Shown here: positions 36,430 to 44,283 of the stretch, piece by piece
Position numbering within the stretch: position 1 is the stretch's first letter
How the letters are laid out: each line of letters begins with the position of its first letter
Source of the DNA: Halieaceae bacterium
GTDB lineage: Bacteria; Pseudomonadota; Gammaproteobacteria; Pseudomonadales; Halieaceae
Assembly: GCA_028280635.1 (NCBI GenBank)
Contig: JANQLM010000108.1
Span: 1-46,069, forward strand
Direction: 5' to 3'
DNA length: 46,069 bases
Program-made: the position numbers and the translations under genes
The notes under the pieces: generated by a model
Database searches by the model: none
What the model saw: only the letters and a program-made list of their open reading frames with translations
Told to the model about the DNA's origin: nothing

Positions 36430-36461
36430 TTGAACCACCCAAAAACATACTGTAAGTTCAA
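36430..36461 (+). promoter_or_regulatory. shared operator/promoter motif upstream of the luciferase-like operon
   Basis: TTGAA (36430-36434), 22 bp, TTCAA (36457-36461). The inner dyad AACATACTGTAAGTT (36444-36458) differs from the copy at 25257-25271 in one base. It begins 4 bp after the kefC stop and ends 51 bp before the ATG at 36513. The spacing shared between two distant operons argues for a common regulator. Confidence 0.75.
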
Positions 36462-36512
36462 ATCCCTTTTTTCCAGGGCGCCCCCGCCCAACACGACACA
36501 GGAGCAGTCACC

Positions 36513-37553
36513 ATGAAGCTAGGCTTTCTGATGGGGTATTCCGGCAAGCAAATCCATATACCGATTGATCTCATCAGGCACGCGGAAAGCCTTGGCTACG
36601 ACTCCGTGTGGACCGCGGAGGCCTATGGTTCCGACGCCGTGACGGTCGCCACCTGGGTGCTGGCCCAGACTGAGAAGATTCGCGTCGGCACTGCCATCAT
36701 GCAGATGCCTGCCCGGACCCCGGCCATGTGTGCCATGACCGCCATGAGCCTGGCGCAGATGTCCAACAACCGCTTTATCGTCGGCCTGGGTGCCTCCGGC
36801 CCCCAGGTGGTGGAAGGTTGGCACGGCGTGCCCTACGGCAAGCCGATCACCCGCACCCGTGAGTACATCCAGATCATGCGCAAGATCATGGCCCGCGAAG
36901 GCCCGGTGGAATTTGACGGCAGCCTGTATCAGTTGCCCAACAAGGGCGATGGCACCACCGGCCTTGGCAAGCCGCTCAAGTCCATTCTGGAGGCCAACAC
37001 CGACATCCCCATCTACACCGCGTCGATTACGCCGGCGGGTCTCAAGTGCGCCGCCCAGGTGGCGGACGGTGTATTCCCGGTATGGATGGACCCGGACAAG
37101 TACAGTCTGTTCGCCGACGACTTCAACGCCGGCTTCGAGAAGGCCGAGGGTGACAAGAGCCTGAAAGACTTTGACGTGGCGCCGTTTGTCTCCGTGGCCA
37201 TGAACGACGACCTCGACGCCGCCTACGACTCCCTGCGCCCCTGGCTGGCGCTGTATATCGGCGGCATGGGCGCCAAGGGCAAGAACTTCTACAACGACTA
37301 TGCCCACCGCCTCGGTTACGGCGACGCCGCTGAGCAGATTCAGGACAAGTACCTGGCCGGCGAAAAGCTGGAAGCCGAGAGCCTGGTGCCCAACGAACTG
37401 CTGGACGAAGTCGCCCTGGTAGGCCCGGCGGATCGCATCCGCGAGCGCCTGTCCCGCTGGAAGGACGCCGGCAGCCGCGGTGAAGTGGGCAGCATGTTGG
37501 TCGGTGCCCAGGACCCGGCCGTACTGGAGCTGCTCGCCGAAGAGATGCTCTGA
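36513..37553 (+). CDS. luciferase-like (LLM) F420-type oxidoreductase
   Basis: This 346-residue bacterial-luciferase-fold protein has MKLGFLMGYSGKQIHIPIDLIRHAESLGYDSVWTAEAYG at the N-terminus, and GTAIMQMPARTPAMCAMTAMSL and RFIVGLGASGPQVVEGWHG. This is close to the Rv3520c-type group, many members of which use F420 in actinobacteria. In a gammaproteobacterium the cofactor could be FMN or F420; the sequence does not decide. It is the first gene of an operon with two SDRs and carries the shared operator. A GGAG ribosome-binding site precedes ATG. Confidence 0.87.
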   Translation: MKLGFLMGYSGKQIHIPIDLIRHAESLGYDSVWTAEAYGSDAVTVATWVLAQTEKIRVGTAIMQMPARTPAMCAMTAMSLAQMSNNRFIVGLGASGPQVVEGWHGVPYGKPITRTREYIQIMRKIMAREGPVEFDGSLYQLPNKGDGTTGLGKPLKSILEANTDIPIYTASITPAGLKCAAQVADGVFPVWMDPDKYSLFADDFNAGFEKAEGDKSLKDFDVAPFVSVAMNDDLDAAYDSLRPWLALYIGGMGAKGKNFYNDYAHRLGYGDAAEQIQDKYLAGEKLEAESLVPNELLDEVALVGPADRIRERLSRWKDAGSRGEVGSMLVGAQDPAVLELLAEEML

Positions 37554-38347
37554 TGCACCTGCCCGGTAAAGTTGTCGTTGTCACCGGTGGCGCCAACGGC
37601 ATCGGCAGGGCGCTCTGCGAGCGCTTTGCCGCCGAGGGTGCGAAGCTGGTGGTGGTTGCCGACCTGGAGGCCGATAACGCCCGCGCCGTCGCCGACAACG
37701 TCGGCGGCGCCGGCTTTGGCGTGAACGTGCGCAACGAGGCCGAGATCAAGGCCATGGTCGACAGTGTCCAGGCCGAGCACGGCGCCATCGACCTGTTCTG
37801 CTCCAATGCGGGCATTATCGCCACCGACGGTGAGCCCTGGTGGGCTACCTCGGCACCCAATGACACCTGGCAGGCCATGTGGGACATTCACGTGATGGCC
37901 CACGTCTACGCCGCCCGCGCCTGCCTGCCCAGCATGATCGAACGCGGTGAGGGTTATTTCCTCAACACCGTGTCAGCGGCGGGGCTGCTAAACCAGATTG
38001 GCGACGCCGCCTACTCCACCACCAAGCATGCCGCGGTGGGATTTGCCGAGGCGTTGGCGATTACCCATGGGGACGACGGTATCAAGGTTTCCATGGTGTG
38101 CCCGCAGGCGGTGGCAACGCGGATGATTGGTGACTTTGAGGGCGGCGGCAGCGCCGGCGTCGACGGCGTGATCACCCCGGCTGACGTGGCCGAGGCGGTG
38201 GTGCAGGGCCTGGCGGAAGAAAGCTTCATGATCCTCCCTCACGCAGAGGTGGAGCAATACCGCCAGAACAAGGCCGCCAACTACGATCGCTGGATTGGCG
38301 GTATGCGCAAGCTGCGCCGCCACTTCGGCAACCCGGAACTCAGCTAA
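37553..38347 (+). CDS. short-chain dehydrogenase/reductase
   Basis: This 264-residue SDR has VVTGGANGIGRALCERF (9-25), CSNAGII and YSTTKHAAVGF (catalytic Tyr and Lys). The start ATG overlaps the stop of the luciferase-like gene by one base (TGATG). MHLPGKVVVVTG marks a standard N-terminus. It probably oxidises or reduces a hydroxyl/keto group in the same pathway. It is closer to the SDR at 40189 (both have CERFA and ILPHAE/ILPASR tails) than to the SDR that follows it. Confidence 0.9.
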   Translation: MHLPGKVVVVTGGANGIGRALCERFAAEGAKLVVVADLEADNARAVADNVGGAGFGVNVRNEAEIKAMVDSVQAEHGAIDLFCSNAGIIATDGEPWWATSAPNDTWQAMWDIHVMAHVYAARACLPSMIERGEGYFLNTVSAAGLLNQIGDAAYSTTKHAAVGFAEALAITHGDDGIKVSMVCPQAVATRMIGDFEGGGSAGVDGVITPADVAEAVVQGLAEESFMILPHAEVEQYRQNKAANYDRWIGGMRKLRRHFGNPELS

Positions 38348-38356
38348 GGAAACCCC

Positions 38357-39133
38357 ATGCCCGCTATTGACCTGTTTCGCCTCGACAACAAGATTGCCCT
38401 CGTCAGCGGCGCCAGCCGCGGCATCGGTGAGGCCATTGCCCACGGCATTGCCGAGCAGGGTGCCCACGTCATCGTCTCCAGCCGCAAGCAGGAGGGCTGC
38501 GAGGCGGTCGCTCAGGCGATCCGCGACAACGGTGGCCAGGCGACGGCCATCGCCGCGCACGCCGGGGACCTGGAGGCCATCGACGGGCTGTTTGCGGCAG
38601 TGGTCGAGCAATTTGGCGGCCTCGACGTCCTGGTCAACTGCGGTGGCACCAACCCCTATTTTGGCCCGGTGGCGGAAACGCCAATGTCGGCCTTCGACAA
38701 AACCGTGGAAGTGAACTTCCGCGGCCCCTTCTACATGAGCGAGAAGGCGGTGGCGATTATGAAGGAGCGGGGCGGTGGCGCGATTCTCAATGTCGCCTCC
38801 ATCGACGGCATCAGTGCCGGCACCCTGCAGGGCGTATACAGCACCACCAAGGCGGCCATGATCAGCATGACCCAATCCTTCGCCCTGGAGAACGGCGTTC
38901 ACGGTATCCGCGTCAATGCGCTGTGCCCGGGCCTGACCGAAACCAAGTTCACCACGGTGTTCATGGAGCAGGACGGTTACTCAGATGTGGTCGACCACCT
39001 GCCGCTGAAGAAGGCGGCACTGCCCGTCGACATGGTGGGTGCCAGCCTGCTGATGGTCTCTGATGCCGGCGCCTGCATGACCGGCCAGACCCTGGTGGTA
39101 GATTCCGGCGGCCTTATCGCCCATGGCCTCTGA
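38357..39133 (+). CDS. short-chain dehydrogenase/reductase (FabG-like)
   Basis: This 258-residue SDR has IALVSGASRGIGEAIAHGIA, NCGGTNPYFG (NAG replaced by CGG) and the catalytic YSTTKAAMISMT. It ends with the family tail TGQTLVVDSGGLIAHGL. It lies 9 bp after the preceding SDR with a ribosome-binding site (AAGGAAACC). It is similar to the 3-oxoacyl/3-hydroxyacyl dehydrogenases seen next to acyl-CoA catabolic genes. Confidence 0.9.
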   Translation: MPAIDLFRLDNKIALVSGASRGIGEAIAHGIAEQGAHVIVSSRKQEGCEAVAQAIRDNGGQATAIAAHAGDLEAIDGLFAAVVEQFGGLDVLVNCGGTNPYFGPVAETPMSAFDKTVEVNFRGPFYMSEKAVAIMKERGGGAILNVASIDGISAGTLQGVYSTTKAAMISMTQSFALENGVHGIRVNALCPGLTETKFTTVFMEQDGYSDVVDHLPLKKAALPVDMVGASLLMVSDAGACMTGQTLVVDSGGLIAHGL

Positions 39134-39202
39134 ATTGGCCGTGGGCTCACGCTGAGCGCGCTCACGACGTTATCGACTTTCCAACACCACAGGACTAGTC
39201 TT

Positions 39203-39219
39203 TAGGTAGCGCATACCTA
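39203..39219. promoter_or_regulatory. dyad upstream of LysR gene
   Basis: TAGGTA, five bases GCGCA, TACCTA: a perfect 6-bp inverted repeat 25 bp before the LysR start at 39244. It fits an autoregulatory LysR or similar operator. The rest of the 110-bp gap shows no gene or terminator. Confidence 0.6.
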
Positions 39220-39243
39220 CTGACAACAGAGCGAGAGAGCAAA

Positions 39244-40173
39244 GTGTCCCGTTGGGAAGGCATAGACGAGTTCATGCATGTGGTAGAGATGGGCAGCTTC
39301 ACCGGAGCCGCCGAACGCATGGGCGTGTCGAAATCCTACGTCAGCAAACAGGTGTCGATGCTGGAAGATCGCCTGGAGGCGCGGCTGCTGCAGCGCACCA
39401 CGCGCAAGTTGACGCTGACCGAGATCGGCGAGGCATTTTACGAACAGTGCCAGGCACTGTCCGAACAGTTCGAGCGCGCTGAATCCATCGTTGCGGACAT
39501 GCAACAGAAACCAAGAGGCACACTCAAACTGGCCCTTAACAGCCGCTTCGGCGTGCAGTACATGGCGGCGGCGGTGGCGGCCTTTTCCAGGGCGTACCCG
39601 GAGATCTCCGTCGAGGTCCATTCCAGCTTCCGCGACGTGGACCTGGTTGCAGAGGGCTACGACCTCACCATCCGCTACGGCAAGCTCGAGGATTCTTCTC
39701 TGGTCGCCAGAGGCCTCTGGGGGCACGACTTGAGCCTGTTTGCGGCGCCGGCCTACTGGCAAGCCAACAGCATGCCGGCGGATGTGTCCGATCTCGAGCA
39801 ACACAACTGCCTCGCCGGCCCCGAGCGCGCCTGGCTGCTGAACCTGGAGCCTGGCAAGGCCACCCGCGTGCGCGTGCAGGGCAACTGGGTGAGTGAAAAC
39901 GGCGCCACCATCATGGCGGCGGCGAAGGCGGGCATTGGTATCGCACAGCTGCCGGATTTTTACGCCGAGGCGGCGGTGAATGCCGGTGAACTGGTCAGGC
40001 TGGAGCAGCCCTGGAGCGGCTACTGGCGTGAAGCCTGGGCCGTGTACCCGCACAGCAGGCACCTGTCTGCGAAGGTGCGCTTCTTCGTGGATTTCCTCAT
40101 CAGTTACTTCAAGGGCAACTTTGCCGACGCGGGGCCGGCACTGCAGGGGCGTTCGCGCGCGGCCACGCGTTAG
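39244..40173 (+). CDS. LysR-family transcriptional regulator
   Basis: This 309-residue LysR protein has a winged helix-turn-helix at 8-65 (FMHVVEMGSFTGAAERMGVSKSYVSKQVSMLE) and an effector domain of the CrgA/DsdC-like group (GTLKLALNSRFGVQYMAAAV). It starts with GTG after AGAGAGAGC. It sits between the luciferase-like/SDR operon and the minus-strand Rieske operon, with which it is convergent, so it could regulate either. The tail after residue 285 is basic and unusual. Confidence 0.9.
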   Translation: MSRWEGIDEFMHVVEMGSFTGAAERMGVSKSYVSKQVSMLEDRLEARLLQRTTRKLTLTEIGEAFYEQCQALSEQFERAESIVADMQQKPRGTLKLALNSRFGVQYMAAAVAAFSRAYPEISVEVHSSFRDVDLVAEGYDLTIRYGKLEDSSLVARGLWGHDLSLFAAPAYWQANSMPADVSDLEQHNCLAGPERAWLLNLEPGKATRVRVQGNWVSENGATIMAAAKAGIGIAQLPDFYAEAAVNAGELVRLEQPWSGYWREAWAVYPHSRHLSAKVRFFVDFLISYFKGNFADAGPALQGRSRAATR

Positions 40174-40188
40174 ACGCCCGCCAGTCGG

Positions 40189-41055
40189 TCAGGCAGGCAA
40201 TTCGGGGTTGCGCCGCTCCAGAATACTCTCGGTGCGTTGTCGCAGTTTTTCGTCTCCCGCCCGGCTGGCCGGCAATATCCAGAAATTCCCCTCGCGCAGG
40301 CCTTGGTAGCAGTGCTCCGCCACCTCTTCGGGCTCGGTGAGTTTCATGTTTTTGATACCGGAAGCCGTTGCGAGGTCAGACATGGTGGTATAAGCAACCG
40401 GCTCATCATCGTCGCGGAGTTCGTCTGGCCGGTTGCGCATGGCACTCAGGATATTGGTATTGACCAGGTGCGGCCCGGGGAACAACACATGTGCCTGCAG
40501 TGCGGCGCTCTCCATCAGGAATTGATAGTGCAGCACCTCGGACAGGCTGGTCACGGCCGCCTTGCTCGCGGCGTAGATGGGTGTGGTAGGCATGGATGCC
40601 AGGCCGCCGTTGCCCGAGGATGTATTGACAACATGTCCGCTTTCCCCGTGCTGCATCATGTTGGGAACAAAGGCACGGATACCGTTGGCGACACCCATGA
40701 CATTGACCGCAAAGCCCCACTGCCAGTCCTTGGGCGTGAGCGCCCACACGCGTCGCTGCGCTTCCTTGATGCCGACGCCGGCGTTGTTACAGAGTACGTG
40801 CACGTTGCCGAACTGTCGTCGGGCCTCGGCTTCCAGAGCTGTCATGGAGTCCGGTGAGGTAACGTCAGCCTCAACGCCAATCACGTCATAGCCTTGGGCT
40901 GCCAGTTCACTGGCACTTTTCTCCAGGGCGGGGGCCTCAATGTCAGCCATCAGCACTTGCATACCCGCTCGCGCAAAGCGCTCGCAAAGGCAGCGGCCTA
41001 CACCCGACGCGCCGCCGGTGACCACAGCAGTCTTGCCCTCGTAAGACTCCGGCAT
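40189..41055 (-). CDS. short-chain dehydrogenase/reductase
   Basis: This 288-residue SDR has AVVTGGASGVGRCLCERFA (10-28), CNNAGVG, SSGNGG and YAASKAAVTSLS. It is longer than the average SDR because of a C-terminal extension with EGNFWILPASRAGDE. It is the last gene of the operon ADC-like, amidohydrolase, Rieske, SDR (minus strand). It probably acts on a hydroxy or keto intermediate made by the Rieske oxygenase (inference). Confidence 0.9.
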   Translation of the reverse strand: MPESYEGKTAVVTGGASGVGRCLCERFARAGMQVLMADIEAPALEKSASELAAQGYDVIGVEADVTSPDSMTALEAEARRQFGNVHVLCNNAGVGIKEAQRRVWALTPKDWQWGFAVNVMGVANGIRAFVPNMMQHGESGHVVNTSSGNGGLASMPTTPIYAASKAAVTSLSEVLHYQFLMESAALQAHVLFPGPHLVNTNILSAMRNRPDELRDDDEPVAYTTMSDLATASGIKNMKLTEPEEVAEHCYQGLREGNFWILPASRAGDEKLRQRTESILERRNPELPA

Positions 41056-41081
41056 ATCTCAATCCGCCCCCCGCCCTGCGC

Positions 41082-42107
41082 TCACGTCGAGCTCACCACG
41101 TCCAGCGCAGGCTCCGGCTGCGCCTCGTCGGGGTAGGGCCCGCCAACGTAAAACTGCGCAAAGTACTTCCTGAAGCGCATAATAGGGCCGTCACCGTCAC
41201 ATAGAACGGGGTTGCGCAAATGGAATTTGTTGCTCCAGATGGGGATGTCGCCTTCCAGGCCTGTCTGGCCGTTGGTGTTCTTGATGGCCGCCTGTATTCC
41301 CTTGCCCTTGAAGGAATCCTCCAGGTAGGGCTGGTGGATGTAGATGAAGCGTACGTCCACGCACTCGGCTGTCACCGGCGTGACCAGCACCTGCAGCAGG
41401 TACTCCATCAGGCCGGTGAAACGCACCCACTTCTGTCCGGCGCCGTTCTGCACCACCTCCACGACAGTCTCAATGCTCTGGCGCTCACCGTCTTCCGTCT
41501 TGAGATCCTGCATGCCGGCCACGCGTGATTTGCGGACGTGCCCCTCGTAGGTTGTCTCGCCCTCCGGGACCGCGTCCATACCATGCACATACTTGAAATG
41601 CGCAACGTCCACGCCGTTCTCTGCAATTTCCTGGGGGCAGGATTCGAAGCGCCAGAGGAAGCGGGCTCGCTCGGTCCAGGCGGGGTCGCCGATCTCCTCC
41701 AGCTCGATCACCTCGTGATCGGGCGCGGCGCCCTCGGGGTGATACCAAGCCCAGATGACCTCGTTGCGTTCGCAGACCGGGTAGGTTTTCAGGCAGGGTT
41801 TGCCCTGCCACTTGGGCGGTATCTGGCTGGCGTAGGGAATGTCAGTGATCACACCCTTGGTGTCGTACTGCCAGTGATGAAAGGGGCAGCGAATGGACTC
41901 GCCCTGCACCGTGCCGCCGTGGCCAAGGTGTGCACCCAGATGGGGGCAGGCCGGGTCAGACAGGCCGAGTTTGCCCGAGGCCGTGCGGAACAGGACCATA
42001 TCGCGGTCGAAGTAGTTGACGTTCAGCACCTGCCCCGCTTCGATATCGTCACTGTAGCCGATGCAGAACCAGCCGAAGGGCATGGGCATGGGAAATCTGT
42101 CTGACAT
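41082..42107 (-). CDS. Rieske non-heme iron oxygenase, KshA-like
   Basis: This 341-residue terminal oxygenase binds a Rieske 2Fe-2S cluster through Cys54/His56 and Cys74/His77 (CPHLGAH...CPFHHW). The mononuclear iron is held through Asn164, Asp167, His170 and His175 (ENGVDVAHFKYVH). The ENGVDxAHFKYVH motif and GWFCIGYSDDIEAG start are typical of 3-ketosteroid 9-alpha-hydroxylase oxygenases and close relatives. No dedicated reductase gene is seen in the window. The substrate is likely a steroid-like or other polycyclic/terpenoid compound, but that is inference from family. Confidence 0.9.
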   Translation of the reverse strand: MSDRFPMPMPFGWFCIGYSDDIEAGQVLNVNYFDRDMVLFRTASGKLGLSDPACPHLGAHLGHGGTVQGESIRCPFHHWQYDTKGVITDIPYASQIPPKWQGKPCLKTYPVCERNEVIWAWYHPEGAAPDHEVIELEEIGDPAWTERARFLWRFESCPQEIAENGVDVAHFKYVHGMDAVPEGETTYEGHVRKSRVAGMQDLKTEDGERQSIETVVEVVQNGAGQKWVRFTGLMEYLLQVLVTPVTAECVDVRFIYIHQPYLEDSFKGKGIQAAIKNTNGQTGLEGDIPIWSNKFHLRNPVLCDGDGPIMRFRKYFAQFYVGGPYPDEAQPEPALDVVSST

Positions 42108-42125
42108 GTTCGTCTCCTTCCGCGA

Positions 42126-43313
42126 TCAGGCTGCGGCTTCTGAAAAGTCTGCCTTGAGCGGACCGATCCTCTGCGCGATCTGTCGCAGCTCGGCCTCGTC
42201 GACGTCGTAGCACTGCAGCGCATTGGCGCCCAGCATGGCGTCGATCTCAGATTCGGGTATGCCTCGCATATAGGTCAACAGCTTCTCTCGCGTCTTTGGC
42301 CAGGAGCCCTCGGGGTGGGGATAGTCGGTTCCCCACATGATGCGATCGATGCCGATTTCATGGCGTACCGCCATGGAGCCCTCGTCGAACAGGGCGGAGG
42401 CCCCCACCCAGCAGTTGCGCCTGAAATACTCGCTGGGCAGCATGGTCAGGTTGCTGCGGAAATCCCCCAGCTTGCCGGAGGTGTGTTTGACCGAGGCGCG
42501 CACGTCCATCATCTCCAGCAGGTGCGGGACCCAGAATTCGCTGACTTCCGTCATGACAAATTTGAGGCCGGGGAATTTCTCGAACACGCCGCCAAAAATG
42601 AGGTACCACATGGGGCGACCGGCCCACCATGCAAACTCGGTGAGGAAAATACCGATAGCACCGGGTAGCTGGTAGTTGTAGTCCGGTGACGGCCCGGAAT
42701 GGGTGTGCACAACCAGGCCATGCTCCTCGCAGAACGCCCAGATGGGGTAGTACCTGGGGTGGTTGTAGCCATCCTTGTCGCCCATCAGTGCCGGTATCAG
42801 AATGCCCTTGAAGCCATTTTTGTAGGCCCATTTGGCCTCGGCCAGTGCCTCGTCAACGTCGTAGAGCATTAACACAATGGCAAGACCTATGCGTCGATGT
42901 GGGTCTTCCCGGCAAAACTCCGCCATCCAACGGTTGTGCGCCCGCGCGCCCGCCCACTGCAGCTCCGGATCCACGCCCCAGGGCTTTAATGCAAGCCCCG
43001 CGCCGAAGGGCGGCGCGTTCTGCTCGGTAATGCCGTCGGGGAACAGGACCTCTGCCGCAACGCCATCACCATCGATCACCCTGTTGCGTACCGTGCCATC
43101 CCAGGCACCTTTGAGATCGTCTTCAATACCCTGGCGCCATTTGTCGTTGAATTCCGACAGCAGCAGCTTTTCTTCGGCGCGACGCGTCATCTCGCGCTGT
43201 ATAGGCAGGGCCTCGTCGAAGGCCGTGTGATACTTGCTATCCAGGTAATCGCGGTAGCGCTCCATGGGCAATCCCGCGTGCCCGTCGGTGGATACAATCA
43301 GAAAGCGATCCAT
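42126..43313 (-). CDS. amidohydrolase family protein (Amidohydro_2)
   Basis: This 395-residue TIM-barrel metal hydrolase/decarboxylase has STDGHAG (Asp10, His12) at the start, VVHTHSG in the middle and the metal-binding Asp in WGTDYPHPEGSWP near the C-terminus. Members decarboxylate or hydrolyse ring-derived acids. The open frame runs on to 43562, but GGAGG seven bases ahead of ATG 43313 fixes the start. It is 18 bp upstream of the Rieske gene on the same strand. Confidence 0.88.
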   Translation of the reverse strand: MDRFLIVSTDGHAGLPMERYRDYLDSKYHTAFDEALPIQREMTRRAEEKLLLSEFNDKWRQGIEDDLKGAWDGTVRNRVIDGDGVAAEVLFPDGITEQNAPPFGAGLALKPWGVDPELQWAGARAHNRWMAEFCREDPHRRIGLAIVLMLYDVDEALAEAKWAYKNGFKGILIPALMGDKDGYNHPRYYPIWAFCEEHGLVVHTHSGPSPDYNYQLPGAIGIFLTEFAWWAGRPMWYLIFGGVFEKFPGLKFVMTEVSEFWVPHLLEMMDVRASVKHTSGKLGDFRSNLTMLPSEYFRRNCWVGASALFDEGSMAVRHEIGIDRIMWGTDYPHPEGSWPKTREKLLTYMRGIPESEIDAMLGANALQCYDVDEAELRQIAQRIGPLKADFSEAAA

Positions 43314-43365
43314 TGATATTCCTCCATAACCCCCTGAATCAGCGTTGCCTGCTCTCCGGCCGGCC

Positions 43366-44139
43366 TCACTGCTTGATCGGCCCGCCATTGTGGCCGGGCC
43401 AACGGCTGCCCGAAATATTGTCAACGTGGGGCCAGAAGGCCTCGGGGTCCAGGGGATCTGACAAAGTAATCTCGCGACTAAGGTACTCCGGCCACCACAG
43501 GTGCGCCGATACTTGCTCGCGCATCGGCAACTGCGATGCGATCGGGTCCCAGGGGCTTTCACGCAGTGTGAGCGCGCCGTTCAGGGCGACCCGGTGCCCG
43601 GGGCCGTATTTCCCCTTTACGTGCACCACATGCGGCGGGAAGTCGTAGCCCTTACCGCCGCCCACCTGCCGCGAGACTTTGACCCACCATTCATTGCGCT
43701 CCAGTCCCTCGGCGGGCAGAGGGTCTTCACCTTCCATGTGGCCTTCGAATTCCACGAAGGTGTAGCGTTGGTGGCTGCAACGCGCGGACACCTTGTCGCC
43801 CAGGCGGAAATACTCGGTTTCGCAGGGAAACTTGGGCTGCCCGTTGGTGGCGTAGCTGATGAAGATGGCAGATTCCTGGCTGATGCCGTAACCCAGGGCC
43901 CATTCACCGGCCACTCCCTTGTAGTCGGCGTCTACCGTCATGAGAATGCCGTACTCGGGCTCACTGTTGACCGGGAGATTGTAGATAGTGAGATTGACAT
44001 GGCCGCTGCTGGCGGCCTCTATGCCGGGCGGTAGCAGTGCCGCCACCTGGTCCGGTTCCGTGCGGTAGACGATTTTCAGCATGGGCCACTGGCTGATCTC
44101 GCCGGGGCTGATAGAGGGCTCCTGGGTCGGGTCGGACAC
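43366..44139 (-). CDS. acetoacetate decarboxylase-family protein
   Basis: This 257-residue protein of the ADC fold has WPMLKIVYRTEPDQVAALLPPGIE and the putative Schiff-base Lys103 in NGQPKFPCETEYF. Related proteins include true acetoacetate decarboxylases and enzymes with other keto-acid substrates. It is the first gene of the minus-strand operon, 52 bp ahead of the amidohydrolase. The 144-bp gap to the DUF3604 gene shows no clear promoter. Confidence 0.83.
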   Translation of the reverse strand: MSDPTQEPSISPGEISQWPMLKIVYRTEPDQVAALLPPGIEAASSGHVNLTIYNLPVNSEPEYGILMTVDADYKGVAGEWALGYGISQESAIFISYATNGQPKFPCETEYFRLGDKVSARCSHQRYTFVEFEGHMEGEDPLPAEGLERNEWWVKVSRQVGGGKGYDFPPHVVHVKGKYGPGHRVALNGALTLRESPWDPIASQLPMREQVSAHLWWPEYLSREITLSDPLDPEAFWPHVDNISGSRWPGHNGGPIKQ

Positions 44140-44283
44140 GCGCTTGCTTCTCCTTATGATGGTGAAATCACTGACGCAGAACTGTTGCCGAACGTGTACG
44201 ACAACATTGGGAAAGCTACACGCCTGCCCGCCCGAGAAAAACGGCGTTATCGTGTCCAGTCTGTTTCCTGAGCGAAAACAGTG

